This document shows, in pieces, positions 47,455-58,334 of a DNA stretch of 64,000 nucleotides. The DNA comes from Carnegiea gigantea. Lineage: Eukaryota; Streptophyta; Magnoliopsida; Caryophyllales; Cactaceae. Under the pieces are notes generated by a model. The model worked only from the letters and a program-made list of their open reading frames with translations, was not told the DNA's origin and made no database searches. Positions within the stretch are counted from its first letter, which is position 1; the number at the start of each line of letters is the position of its first letter. The stretch covers positions 989,501 to 1,053,500 of the forward strand of contig JAKOGI010000051.1 in the NCBI GenBank assembly GCA_029747015.1, given 5' to 3'. The position numbers and the translations under genes were made by a program.

Positions 47455-50400
47455 CTAGGTAGAAACCACAGTAGGCAAGTCGTATGAGACCTTGCCCTCT
47501 ATTGGTTCTCCAGTAATATAGTGCTTAAGTCGGGAACCGTTCACTTTGAATGACCCCGTGGCTTCCATGCCAATCTCAACAGCGCCATAAGGGTAGACCT
47601 TGAGCACGGTGAAGGGACCCGACCATCGTGATCGAAACTTCCCCGGAAAAAGCTTCAATCTAGAGTTGAAGAGGAGAACCAAATCACCTTCCCGAAACTC
47701 TCGTCGGATTATGAACCGATCATGCCACCTTTTAACTCGCTCTTTATAGAGCCTCGAATTCTCATAGGCATCGTACCGAATTTCCTCCAGCTCATTCAGT
47801 TGTAGCAGCCTTTTCTCCCCCGCCAACTTCAAGTCGAAATTGAGGTGCTTGATGGCCCAATAAGCCTTATGTTCCAGCTCGATGGGGAGGTGGCAAGGCT
47901 TGCCATAGATAAGGCGAAAGGGGGTGGTACCTATAGGGGTCTTGAAAGCCGTGCGGTAGGCCCAAAGAGCGTCATCAAGCTTATCCACCCAATCCTTTCG
48001 CGATCGCGCTACTGTTTTCTCCAGAATGGCCTTGAGTTCACGATTTGAGATTTCCACTTGGCCACTAGTCTAGGGGTGATAGCTAAGCCCAAATTTATGA
48101 TGCACCCCATATTTCTTCAATAGAGCTTCCAATCTCTTCTCTACAAAGTGGGGGCCATTGTCACTGATTATGACCCTCGGGACTCCAAAACGTGGGAATA
48201 TAATCCTCTTGAAAAGCTTCGCCACGACCCTAGAGTCATTAGTGGGACTAGCCACCGCCTCCACCCACTTGGAGACGTAGTCTACTGCGACAAGGATGTA
48301 TTTATTGCCTCTTGAAGACGGGAAAGGACCTATGAAGTCGATCCCCCACACATCGAAAATCTCCACTTCCAGGATGAAGTTGAGAGGCATTTCATTCTTC
48401 CTGGATAGGTTCCCAATCCGCTGACAACGGTCGCAGGACCGAACATATGTGTACACATCCTTGAAAAGGGATGGCCAGAAGAAGCCAGCTTGGAGTATTC
48501 GGGCTGCAGTTTTGGAGGCACTGGCGTCCCCTCCACTTGGAGAGTCGTGACAATGAGAAATCACGCTCTGGACCTCCTCCTCAGGGAGGCAACGCCTGTA
48601 GATCCCATCTTTACATAGCTTGTACAAGAAAGGTTCCTCCCAGAAGTAAGACTTGATCTCATAGAAGAATTTCTGCTTCTGGTGAGATGATAGGTCATGT
48701 GGTATGACTCCTGAGGCCAGGTAATTGGCGATGTCAGCGAACCAAGGGGCTTGCCTCAATGAGAGGGCCAAGAGATGCTCGTCAGGGAAAGCATCATCAA
48801 TGGGGGCACATTGGCTCTCCATAGTGAGCCTGGAGAGGTGGTCAGCCACTATATTTTCTGCCCCTGCCTTGTCCTTAATTTCCAGGTCAAACTCCTGGAG
48901 TAGCAGAATCCATCGTATGAGGCGAGGTTTGGCATCTTTCTTTTGAAGGAGGTACTTGAGTGCCGAATGGTCGGTGTACACAATGACCTTGGAACATAGG
49001 AGGTAAGGGCGGAACTTCTCGATTGCGTACACGACTGCAAGCAACTCCTTCTCAGTCGTGGTACAATGCTGCTGGGCCTCATCCAAGGTTCTGCTGGCGT
49101 AGTAGATCACTACGGGCTTCTTATCTTTCCGTTGCCCCAAAACGGCCCCTACCGCATGGTCACTAGCGTCGCACATGACCTCAAATGGGAGATCCCAATC
49201 TGGCGGTTGTATGATAGGGGCAGAAATCAGAGCCTGCTTGATCCTGCAAAAAGCCTCAAGGCACTCATCAGTAAAAACAAACGGGGCATCTTTGGTGAGC
49301 AGCTGAGTAAGAGGTTTGGCAATCTTGGAGAAGTCCTTGATAAAGCGGCGATAAAACCCCGCATGACCAAGGAAACTCCGCACCCCCTTAACAGAAGTAG
49401 GAGGGGGCAATCGCTCGATAACCTCAACTTTAGCTCTGTTCACCTCAATGCCCCTAGCAGATATAACGTGGCCCAATACTACTCTCTCCTGCACCATAAA
49501 GTGACATTTTTCCCAGTTCAGTACTAGATTGACTTCCTCACATCGATGGAGTACCCGGGTTAAATTTTCCAAACAAAGAGGGAAGGTACCTCCATAGACG
49601 GAGAAGTCATCCATAAACACCTCCATGATGTTCTCAATAAGGTCAGAGAATATAGCCGTCATGCAACGTTGAAAAGTGGCGGGGGCATTACATAATCCGA
49701 ATGGCATCCTTCGATATGCAAAGGTTCCATACGGGCACATGAAGGTTGTTTTTTCCTGGTCAGCACGATGGATAGGGATTTGAAAGAATCCCGAATAGCC
49801 ATCCAGATAACAGAAAAAGGAGTGCCTTGCCAACTTTTCCAACATTTGGTCAATAAAGGGGAGAGGGAAATGATCTTTCCGGGTGGCTTGATTTAATCGG
49901 CGATAATCAATGCACATTCGCCACCCGGTAACGATCCTAGTAGAAATGAGTTCATCGCGCTCATTCTTTATGACAGTCATGCCTCCCTTTTTAGGAACTA
50001 CCTGGACTGGGCTCACCCACTCACTATCGGAGATAGGGTAGATAATCCCAACATCAAGTAGTTTTAGGATCTCCTTTTTGACAACCACTTGCATGTTTGG
50101 ATTTAATCGACGTTGAGGTTGTCGAGAGGGGCGGTGACTGTCATCGAGAAAGATGCGATGCATACAGAACGTAGGACTGAGTCCCCGAATATCGTCAATA
50201 CTATACCCGATGGCGCCCCTATGCTTACGAAGCACATCCAACAATTGTTCCAATTGTGGGCCATCTAGGTTAGCATTGACAATAACGGGACATTGATGGG
50301 AAGGGTCCAGAAAAGCGTACCTGAGATGGGCAGGTAGAGGTTTTAATTCTACCTTCGCGGGGGACTCCTCCTTCTCCTTAGGGGCTGACTCTTCCACATT

Positions 50401-50535
50401 GAGGAGCTCTCTGCGGGACCGCCTAGGCAAGTAGGCGGTGGACGTGTTGAGGAGTCGAGCATACTCCTCCATCTCATCCGGACTTGAGGCATTGGCATGG
50501 CAATCGAGTAAGGCGGCCTCCAATGGGTCCTCCAC
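47455..50535 (-). pseudogene. Athila-type pol of element 1 (RT, RNase H, integrase), broken
   Basis: Reverse transcriptase spans about residues 140-400, with Y-L-D-G-Y-S-G near 243 and F-M-D-D at 307-310. RNase H follows (M-C-D-A-S-D near 450), then integrase. An in-frame TAG at 48,070-48,072 replaces the Gln codon of element 2 and separates the last catalytic Glu (G-Q-V-E) from the first two acidic residues. The rest, to 47,455, stays in frame. One His of the integrase zinc finger is Asp here (S-G-G-D, against C-G-G-H in element 2), and a Cys is Ser. Upstream, a one-base frameshift near 50,610 cuts pol from protease. Confidence 0.9.
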
Positions 50536-50572
50536 AGAAAAACTGATCTTGCCCTCCTCGTTAAGGGCTTTC

Positions 50573-51300
50573 TCAAAGACATCTACAGCACGAGTCGCCT
50601 GAAGTGGGGGAAGTCATGATTTGTGGCAAGCTAAATTCTACTTTCTCATCTCCCACTTGTAGGGTGAGCTTGCCATTCTTCACATCTATCATGGCTCCCT
50701 CAGTGGCTAAGAAAGGTCGTCCCAAAATGATGGGAATGCGGGGGTCCTCTTCCATCTCCATAACCACGAAATCACATGGGATGAAGAACTTCCCTACTTG
50801 CAATGGGACATCCTCAAGAACACCAAGAGGATACTTAACTGATCGATCAGCCAGCTGCAGGGAGATAGTGGTGGGTTTTAGCTCACCCACTTGCAGCTTC
50901 TTGCAGATGAAAAACGGCATGAGGCTCACACTAGCCCCAAGATCACATAGTGCTCTGCTGATAGTTAGGTCCCCGACAGAACAGGGGATGGAGAAACTCC
51001 CTGGATCTGAAAGCTTAGGGGGGAGTTTGTTTTGAATAATCGCACTGTACTCTTCAGTAAGTGACACAGTGCCGTTCTCGAGCAACTTCCCTTTATTGGA
51101 GAGTAAATCTTTCAAGAATTTGGCATAGGAGGGCATGTCGGTAATGGCCTCCAAAAAGGGGATATTGATATGAAACTTCTTTAGCATCTCGAGGAACTTG
51201 CCATACTTGTGTTCCTCCCTAACCCTTACTAGCCTCTGAGGGTAAGGGACAGGCGGCTTGTAAGGCCTCGCCTGGGGGGTGATACCCTCCGTTGCGACCT
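50573..51300 (-). pseudogene. Athila-type aspartic protease domain of element 1
   Basis: The active site is D-L-G-A-S at about residue 82 of the Met-initiated frame (51,187), followed by I-I-L-G-R-P-F-L. The frame is continuous with the end of gag apart from a TAG at 51,317. At its end the frame shifts near 50,610, where one extra T seems to be present (TTCAGG for TCAGG). Confidence 0.85.
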
Positions 51301-52877
51301 CCTTAGGCTTTTCATTCTAGATCCCCTCACTCATAGCATCACTAGGGGTTGCCTTGATGACCTCGTCCCCATCTTCAATCTCATGTCGTTCTTCCCTCAT
51401 AGGCATTGGGGGACTTTCCAACTCCTTACCACTCTGCAGTGTGATCGCATTCATCTGACCCTTGGGGTTGGTCTCAGATTGACCTGGCAAGTGGCCTTGG
51501 GGTCTAGATAAATGGCTCACTTGTTGTGCAATTTGAGCAATCTGGTTGTCCATCATCTTTTGGTGAGTGGCCATCGAGTCAAACTTTGAGTTCAACTGGT
51601 TAACCGACTCACTAAGTACCTCGTTGGTCTTCGTCTGAGTAGCTATAAATCGTTCCATGAGGCTCTCTAGATTGGACTTGGGTTGTTGTTGCGGAGGTTG
51701 GAGCTTGGGCATAAGGGGCCCTGGATTGGTAACCAGCAGGTTGTGGTTGGGATTGAGAAGGATTGGGAGGCATGGGATTGTTATTGCGGTAGGAGAAGTT
51801 TGGATGATTTCTCCAACCGGGGTTGTATGTATTTGAGTAGGGGTTGTTTTGTGGGCGCTGGCCATAGGTTTGCATTGCATTGGCTTGCTCCGCACCTGGG
51901 AAGGCGGTTTGACATTCAACAGCCATGTGGCCTTGAATGCCACAGATCTCACAAGGTGCCCCAACCTCAAACATTGCTCCAGATGAGCCTCCCATTGAAC
52001 TCCCTGAAGGAGTTCCCAGCCTGTCAAAACGCTGAGCCAAGGCATTAACCTTGCTAGCTAGTAGGTCCACTGCATCAATCCCATATACCCCACTTGCCTT
52101 CTTGGGGGTTGCCCTCTCATTGGACCAGTGATAGTTATTAGCAGCCATGTCTTCAAGTAGGGCTTTAGCAACCTCAATGGACTTTCCCATAAGTGCCCCA
52201 CCAGCAGCAGCATCAATAGACATCTTCAGAGACTGATCGAGTCCATTGTAGAAAGTTTGAATGAGGAGCCAATCTGGGACTCCATGGTGAGGGCACTGGC
52301 GTTGCAGATCTTTGAATCGTTCTCACGCCTCATATAGAGATTCGCCATGCAGCTGGGCGAATGAAGTGATGTCGGCCCTCAGTTTGGCCGTCTTCCCTGG
52401 GGAGAAATATTTGCTCAAAAATGCCTTGGAGAGGGCATCCCAGGTAGCGAAAGTATTTGGCTCCTCATTCTGGAGCCAATCTCTGGCTCTATCCCGCAGA
52501 AAGAAAGGGAAGAGCCTCAATCGAATGGCGTCGGTGGGGACCCCATTGAGCTTAATAGTATCACACTTCGCAAGGAAATTGCGAAGGTGCATGTTGGGAT
52601 TCTCAGAAGGGTGCCCATCGAACTGGTCTCGCTCCACTAGCGAGATAAGTGCCGGGCGCAGCTCGAAATTGTTCACCTCAACCGCGGGGTTCACTATAGA
52701 AGAGGTGATACCCGACGACTGAGGCATTGCATAATCCCTTAGGACGCGGTTGTCTTGCGCCGCCATTGTAGATTCTGCTTGTTTCTCCTTTCGTGCGCCG
52801 CTTTGCTTGCGAGCAGTGGGTTCGATTTCAGGATTCAGGGGAAGCAAGTGGCGACTCCCCTGACTGCGCCTGTGCAT
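51301..52877 (-). pseudogene. Athila-type gag of element 1, broken
   Basis: The N-terminal part (52,877-52,323) has the retrotransposon Gag pattern (F-D-G-H-P...H-L-R-N-F-L, then R-D-W-L). A TGA at about 52,323 replaces an expected Trp codon, after which the frame continues to about 51,700. A Cys-x2-Cys...His zinc-knuckle-like segment (C-E-I-C-G-I-Q-G-H) lies near 51,930-51,970. A one-base frameshift within about 51,660-51,720 moves to the frame that runs on, through TAG at 51,317, into protease. Confidence 0.85.
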
Positions 52878-52899
52878 ACAAAGCCAAAAACTAAAAACT
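52878..52899 (-). other. Leader of element 1 with primer site deleted
   Basis: The sequence passes from the start of gag straight to the LTR. The ~150 bp holding the leader and tRNA-Asp primer site in element 2 (about 61,016-61,174) are gone. The joint lies in GCCAAAA repeats. Confidence 0.75.
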
Positions 52900-54190
52900 T
52901 GTTGAGTTGAAATATAGCCGCAAGTGCACGGTGCCAGTTGTAGCTAGCAAAGGCAAGTACGGGTCGTATCCACAGAGAACTTAGTTTCAACCACCGAATC
53001 GATTTCTAACACTTAATCTAGGCGAATGTCGAGTGAAGTTGGTTTAGCTGATTCTAACTCTATTTGGTCTAAGTCAATTATGAGAAGGGAATCCTGGATT
53101 GGGGTTCACTGCACTGTGACGTTCATTGGAAAATAAACTAGGTCGTGTGAATCTGCCTGCAAGATAATTGAAATGGAATTATTACCGGTTTAAAGCATCT
53201 ACGCCTACTTTCGAAGGTCATTAGACTGATCAAGCTAACCTAGTTGTCTACTTTCTTGAAACTAGAATAACAAAACCACAAGATCATGTAATTTCAATTC
53301 CCAATTGCACCCCCAACTACTTTCGTGTCAGGTAATTCAATTGCTCACAAAGCTACTCTAAGTATAGGACCTAACTTTCGTTAGTCTCCTAAACCCTAAT
53401 TAAGAACATGAATAAAACCCTCTCAGGCAATTCATCGAACACCTGGCATGCTAAGTGAGAATTCAACTATAGTCTGGCGTAATTCACAAAAACCTAGAAT
53501 TAACAATCCAATTTACATCACAGGGGCTACACCCAATCCAAGATTAAGGAATTTAGCCGCTAAACATGATTCTAAACAACATCTCAATCAAGAACATACA
53601 CATACCAAGAATATGAATACTTGAATTAAGACGTAGAAGAAAAAGAAGAAGAATATACTCTGTATATAATCTGCAGCAGTAATCTACCAAAAGCGTAACC
53701 AAATTCAATCCAAAGCTTCGAATTAAAATTTGCAATAAAACTAGACCTAGGAACCCTCAAATCGCCCTTTTCGAGAGAGAGGAAAAAGGTAGAATCCAAA
53801 AAACTCCCCCATTACAATGCCAAAACAGCGACAAAACAGCGACAACTAAAGTGGCACGGTCGTGCCACTCGGCACGGGGACCCCGTGCCACTTCTCTGTC
53901 TTTCGTTTCTTCCCTTCTTTGGGTGACCTGCTCGTGCCACCTCGCCTGGAGTGACTGTGCCTCCTATTTTAACTCAATATTGATCCTTTTTTTGCTTCAA
54001 TTTGGCGCGGCATTAGCTTGTTTTCCTCATTTATTCAAGTCAGGCTCCTGTAAACACAAAAACCCGACTTTTAGGCAGATTTGAGATAAACAATGAATAA
54101 TCGACCTCTAAACTCACAAAATTATACCAGAAACTGCCGAGTTAATAGGTAAAAATCATGCCTAAAAGTGTATAAAATATAGGTTTATCA
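52900..54190 (-). repeat. Athila-type LTR 2, shared by elements 1 and 2
   Basis: Starts TGTTGAGTTG and ends GGTTTATCA, 1,291 bp. It is the 5' LTR of element 1 and the 3' LTR of element 2. Very close to LTR 3. A TATA-like TTATATACA lies at about 53,661-53,670 on the - strand. Confidence 0.92.
53851..53890. promoter_or_regulatory. Double palindrome in LTR 2
   Basis: GTGGCACGGTCGTGCCAC is followed after two bases by GGCACGGGGACCCCGTGCC. The first has 8-bp arms, the second 9-bp arms. It lies about 180 bp upstream of the TATA-like site. Confidence 0.75.
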
Positions 54191-54203
54191 ACTCCCCCAT
54201 GCC
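54191..54203 (-). other. Polypurine tract of element 2
   Basis: Reads GGCATGGGGGAGT on the - strand, directly before the LTR. Confidence 0.75.
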
Positions 54204-55909
54204 TATCTCTTGCTTGTCCCCAAGCAAGACTAGAACCAAAAGAGGGAGTCAAGAACCTCAAGCTACTCGCCTCCTCAGGCAAGGCTAACAGTGGATCAGT
54301 CGAATCGAACACAGTTGCGCACAGCCAATGGGATAATTTAAGGCACAAGTACAATTTGCAAGATTCAGTTCAAATCGTTGGAGGACCACACGTTCAAGTC
54401 AACACACCGTCGAACCATATCACCCCCTCCCCAATCATGACGCATCCAAACAAGTGTTAAGAGGTTCGCTCGATTCGCTTCCACTAAAACAATCTACCAT
54501 AGGCTTGGGAGAATTCTCAATTCTCCACCGCTAAAGTGCAAAATACACAACAACAATCAAGAGGACTTCGCAGGGTTGAAATGGGGCTAAGGGTATAGGT
54601 AAGAGAGGGACAAACAGTTTGGGAAATGTGGAGCTAAAAGCCATAGTTAGTGAGCAACCAACAATTAAACAGATCACATCGCACTCTCAATGAAATAAAA
54701 CATACCTAAACCCAATGGACCATCGGGAACGCACTATGCTTAACATGCCAAACACTTTTATTACTTTTTTTTTTCTTTCTCTTTTTTTTTTTTTTGTCTA
54801 GGGATAAGATAAATAAGTGCTTGGCATGCGCAATAACAATAAGAAAGTTTCCCGAGTAATCATCATGATGTATCCCCATTAAATGCCAAAATAACCACAA
54901 CGATACCCAAAAGTTGCCCACAAACGTGAAGCGTTGCTCTACTGGCTTTGGCTTAAAGGTAGGAAATATGTTAAGGCCAAATGCTAGCAGTGAGAGGTTC
55001 ACAACAAAACCGATAAGGCTCAAGGGGGTAAGCAAAGGGTAAACATTACATCACAGGTGGCAATTTGGCTATGTAGCTCAAAAAGAAATGAATGCCTCTA
55101 TCATTTTGATTGCTGTATACATGCTAAAAGCGATTTCAAAGAGAATCCAACCAAGTTCTAGAGATGCTATCATGGAAGAGACACACATAGAAAAGAAATG
55201 AGACTAAATTGATGAATTAGTCTATAGGCTCAAAGTCTCACGGGTCACACTACCAAATAACACAACTAACCCCAAAGATCCTACTGGATAGAAGTAATCA
55301 TTCACGAAAAGGGGGTTTCAAGGGCGATCAGGAATGCGAACTAAACAGTGTGGTCACAACAATTTCAATATCATCAAGCAAACACATTTTTGCCACAAGG
55401 GACCCGCAAGTATACACAACCAAGTCAGCCAACTGATCCACAAGGCCTTGGTAATCGTCATAGGAGGGGTTTTCAAAAACTTTTTTCTCTTTTTTTTTGG
55501 GGGGGGGAAGATGAAAACAATAAAGCACCCTAAGCAAGAGTGGATAGGTGAAGAGAAGAGTTAAAAGAATTACCTCGCAGTCTTGTAATGCTCCACTCAA
55601 CAGACGTCCACTTGAAGCCAAGGGTTAGAAAATAAAATAAAATATATACAATGCACTATCTATCTATATGCTCTATCCTACATGCAAAAAGAAATAGAAG
55701 AAATAAAATAAAAATAAAAATAAAAACTAATGAAAACTAATGCATGCAAGGATGCAATAAACAGATGGATATGTACAAACCACCACAAACTGCAAGCAGT
55801 CACCTAGCAGTTGGTGAGCTAACCCCCCATGCCTAAGCGCTTCATTGTCCCCAATGAAAAAGATAGGAAGAGATACAGAACAAGTGGGGAAGGGGGGGAC
55901 AGAAAGCAG
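54204..55909 (-). other. 3' non-coding region of element 2
   Basis: No gene is seen; the small - strand frames are low-quality. It matches 62,478-64,000 almost base for base except for about 86 bp missing near 54,450. A second polypurine-like module lies at about 55,822-55,850. Long T/G runs occur near 54,767-54,796 and 55,490-55,507. Confidence 0.7.
55822..55850 (-). repeat. Duplicate of the polypurine-tract module
   Basis: A CCCCCCATGCCTAAGCGC segment followed by TTGTCCCCAA resembles the true tract region (CCCCCATGCC...TTGTCCCCAAGC at 54,193-54,225). It lies about 60 bp beyond the end of ORF3. Confidence 0.55.
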
Positions 55910-57634
55910 TCATTGGGCCCCATCGGGCCCAGGGGGAGGCCAAAAGGACGGGGGAAAGGGATAGAAATGGGTGGAGCTACCCTGGTCAAAGGGTAGAGTG
56001 GATGAAGAACCTGCCGGGGCGCTAGGGAAAGAGCGAAAACGCTCCTCCATCCGCCGAATCGTCTCGAACTGACGCCAAAGCAGTTCGTTCATCCGACGCC
56101 TTTCCGCATACTCACGGGCCTCGCGAATGGCCCGCTCCTCCTCACGCTGAAGCCTCCTCAACTCCCTCTGCTCCTGGCGGTCAATATAACCGCGAAAATG
56201 GCTCACCCCCTCCTCTATGGAATCCATGCGCCCAGAAATGCTCTGGATATCACGGCTCATGCCACTAAAACCCTCTGTAAGACCCGATACCTCCAGTTGG
56301 AGGTTTGAGAAAGACTGAAGGAACGTGGGGTCAAGCGGCAGGTAAGATGCGGAGGAGGAGGACCCACCCATGGAATGGGGGAATGGTGGGTGAAAGGGTG
56401 GTGGTGGTGGAATAGGCTCATGGGAGGTGGGAGCTCCACTATCCTCGGCTGTAGCCTCGGGAGCCTCATCGCCCTCGTCACTCTCCTCCGCACTCTCCTC
56501 GCCTTCCTCTCCCTCATCTAAATCCATATCAGCGGCCAACTGCTCCTCGCTGGGAAGAACAGTGGCCCTAATAATGCGCACGTCGCAATTCCAGTTTCTT
56601 TTGTTTGCTACGGCGGTGCGCTGAGGATTGGGAAGGTTGAAAAGGATGGTCTTATGGTGGGGGTACCTAATAGTGTCACCTCTGGTATCTATGATATGCA
56701 TATGATGCAGGGTACCAAGGTCGAGGTGACCACCTAAAAAGTGAGACTCGAGAGAAGAGAGTCTCGAGCTGTAGCCTAAAGCAATAGCAATGGCGGTAAC
56801 GGTACCGCCAACGCTAAGGACGTTTCGGTTGCTAGGTTTGGCCACTTCCGCCAGGTGGCGGATAATGAAGGCCCCCGTATCAATAGGGGTACTGGACAGG
56901 GCGCACCAGATAATAAATAATTCAGCCTTACGACACCCATTCTGGGTATCGTTTCGGCTGAAAATAATGTTAGCGGTAAGGCGCTGAAGGTACCGTAAGT
57001 TGACATTACAAATGTCGGTAGCCTTCGCCTGTCTAGGGTCATAGACCCTAAGTCTCCCCCACCTATCACGATAGTCCTTCCGTTTGGAGCAGGTAATGCT
57101 CAACCAAACGGGGTCAGGGCGCCATAACGAGGGCACATCGCGATATGCCCCGTCGGCCACCGGGAGTCGCAAAAGGTCGTTAAACATGCGCAGACTCATC
57201 CGGTGATCGACATTAAACATCCTAAAGCTAATGGCGACCTCCTGACCATTGTAACGACCATCCCAATCAATACTCAAGGCACTCAAAAACTCAACCATGA
57301 GTCGATCATAGGAGGCATACTGCATGTTTATATAATCAGACCAGCCTAAACGATCAAACAAAACCAACATGTCATCTAACAGGCCTAGAGTTTGTAATGA
57401 GTCAGCATGAAAGAATTTTTGTTCACTAGCGTATCTAGTGACTAATGACTCGTAACGGGCCTTTTGTGCATCAGAAATAAATTGCAAACCTCGGGTACTA
57501 GCAGGTAATACAAGAGGAAAAGCATCTTTTGTACCTTTCGCCGCAGTAGGCGCAGTGGATGACGTTGCTGCTCTAGATGACTTCTTGGGTGCAGACGGGC
57601 CCGCAGAGGACTCCCCAATTCGCTTCCTTCCCAT
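55910..57634 (-). CDS. Athila ORF3 (plant retrotransposon ORF of unknown function)
   Basis: An open frame of 574 residues from the Met at 57,634 (M-G-R-K-R-I-G-E); 20 more codons lie upstream to 57,694. A basic, Ser-rich N-terminus precedes a ~250-residue domain (F-F-H-A-D-S-L-Q-T-L-G... F-L-S-A-L-S) of the kind found in Athila-type ORFs and many plant transposon proteins. An acidic run (residues ~375-400), a Pro-rich segment and an Arg/Glu-rich coiled-coil-like region follow. No signal peptide or strong membrane segment is seen, so an envelope role is not supported by sequence. It is the only undamaged frame in the Athila cluster. Confidence 0.75.
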   Translation of the reverse strand: MGRKRIGESSAGPSAPKKSSRAATSSTAPTAAKGTKDAFPLVLPASTRGLQFISDAQKARYESLVTRYASEQKFFHADSLQTLGLLDDMLVLFDRLGWSDYINMQYASYDRLMVEFLSALSIDWDGRYNGQEVAISFRMFNVDHRMSLRMFNDLLRLPVADGAYRDVPSLWRPDPVWLSITCSKRKDYRDRWGRLRVYDPRQAKATDICNVNLRYLQRLTANIIFSRNDTQNGCRKAELFIIWCALSSTPIDTGAFIIRHLAEVAKPSNRNVLSVGGTVTAIAIALGYSSRLSSLESHFLGGHLDLGTLHHMHIIDTRGDTIRYPHHKTILFNLPNPQRTAVANKRNWNCDVRIIRATVLPSEEQLAADMDLDEGEEGEESAEESDEGDEAPEATAEDSGAPTSHEPIPPPPPFHPPFPHSMGGSSSSASYLPLDPTFLQSFSNLQLEVSGLTEGFSGMSRDIQSISGRMDSIEEGVSHFRGYIDRQEQRELRRLQREEERAIREAREYAERRRMNELLWRQFETIRRMEERFRSFPSAPAGSSSTLPFDQGSSTHFYPFPPSFWPPPGPDGAQ

Positions 57635-58000
57635 TTTTGCCCAAATTGCAGATCTAAACTCGAAAGGAGATGAGGATGGTGGAAATGGGGTCAATTTCGC
57701 TCTCTATAGCCTTAAACCTCAACAATGGAGGTTTTGGGGTTTTAGAGAGAGAAAGTTGAGAATGGGTATTGAGAAGAGAGGGAGATGAAAAAGGGAAGGG
57801 GGTTGAATGGGGGGGGCGCGACGACGCCGGCAAGAGGGGCGGCCGGCTGGTGGTGGTCGCCGGGTGGTGTAAGAGTGAGGTTGGGGCGAGTGAGGAGAGA
57901 GAGAGACAGCTGCGTCGAGGAGAGAGAAAGCAGCACCGAGGGAAGGAAGGAGAAAGAGAGGAGGAGGAAGAAAAGAAAGTCGGTTTCGCTGAAATTTAAT

Positions 58001-58215
58001 GTGGCACGGTCGTGCCTACAGGCACAGGGTGACCGTGCCACGCCTCGAATTTCAGCTGTAATTTATTGAGGCAGCACGGTCGTGCCCAAAAGCACGGTCT
58101 GACCGTGCCGTTTTTCTGCCCGGCGTGCTTCTCTTCCTCTATTCATTTTTTTTTTTTGGGGGTTGAAAGAGAATCGTGGCACGGTCGTGCCGTAGAGCAC
58201 GGTCACACCGTGCCG
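58001..58215. promoter_or_regulatory. Three double palindromes between pol and ORF3
   Basis: Modules at 58,001-58,042, 58,072-58,110 and 58,176-58,215 each have a GCACGGTCGTGCC palindrome, 4-6 bases, then a longer GCAC...GTGCC palindrome. This is the layout seen in the U3 of LTR 2 and LTR 3. They lie about 370-580 bp upstream of ORF3 on its strand. A CTATAGAG near 57,700-57,710 might act as a TATA box (weak). Confidence 0.7.
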
Positions 58216-58334
58216 TATCCCTGCTACTGCGTTCCTGCCCCCCTTTTTTTTTCTTCCTTTTCAAAAGCAGTAAAGCTTGGGTTGCCTTCCAAGAAGCGCT
58301 TGTTTTAGGTCTTTAGCTTGACCGGAGATGACGC

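Larger units (their letters stand above)
46679..52899 (-). mobile_element. Athila-type element 1, internal region
   Basis: Order on the - strand: gag, protease, pol, 3' region. It lacks the primer site and ORF3. At least five lesions: TGA in gag, frameshift in gag, TAG before protease, frameshift before pol, TAG in integrase. It shares LTR 2 with element 2. Confidence 0.88.

Noticed and set aside
49066..49527. A 153-residue + strand frame opposite pol
   Set aside because: It is the antisense shadow of the reverse transcriptase/RNase H frame, with no independent features.
55910..57694. ORF3 as a retroviral envelope gene
   Set aside because: No signal peptide, no fusion-like or membrane segment, and the central domain matches a plant retrotransposon type of unknown function.
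57742..58069. Overlapping frames in the GC-rich stretch before ORF3
   Set aside because: They arise from purine-rich low-complexity DNA with few stops on either strand.
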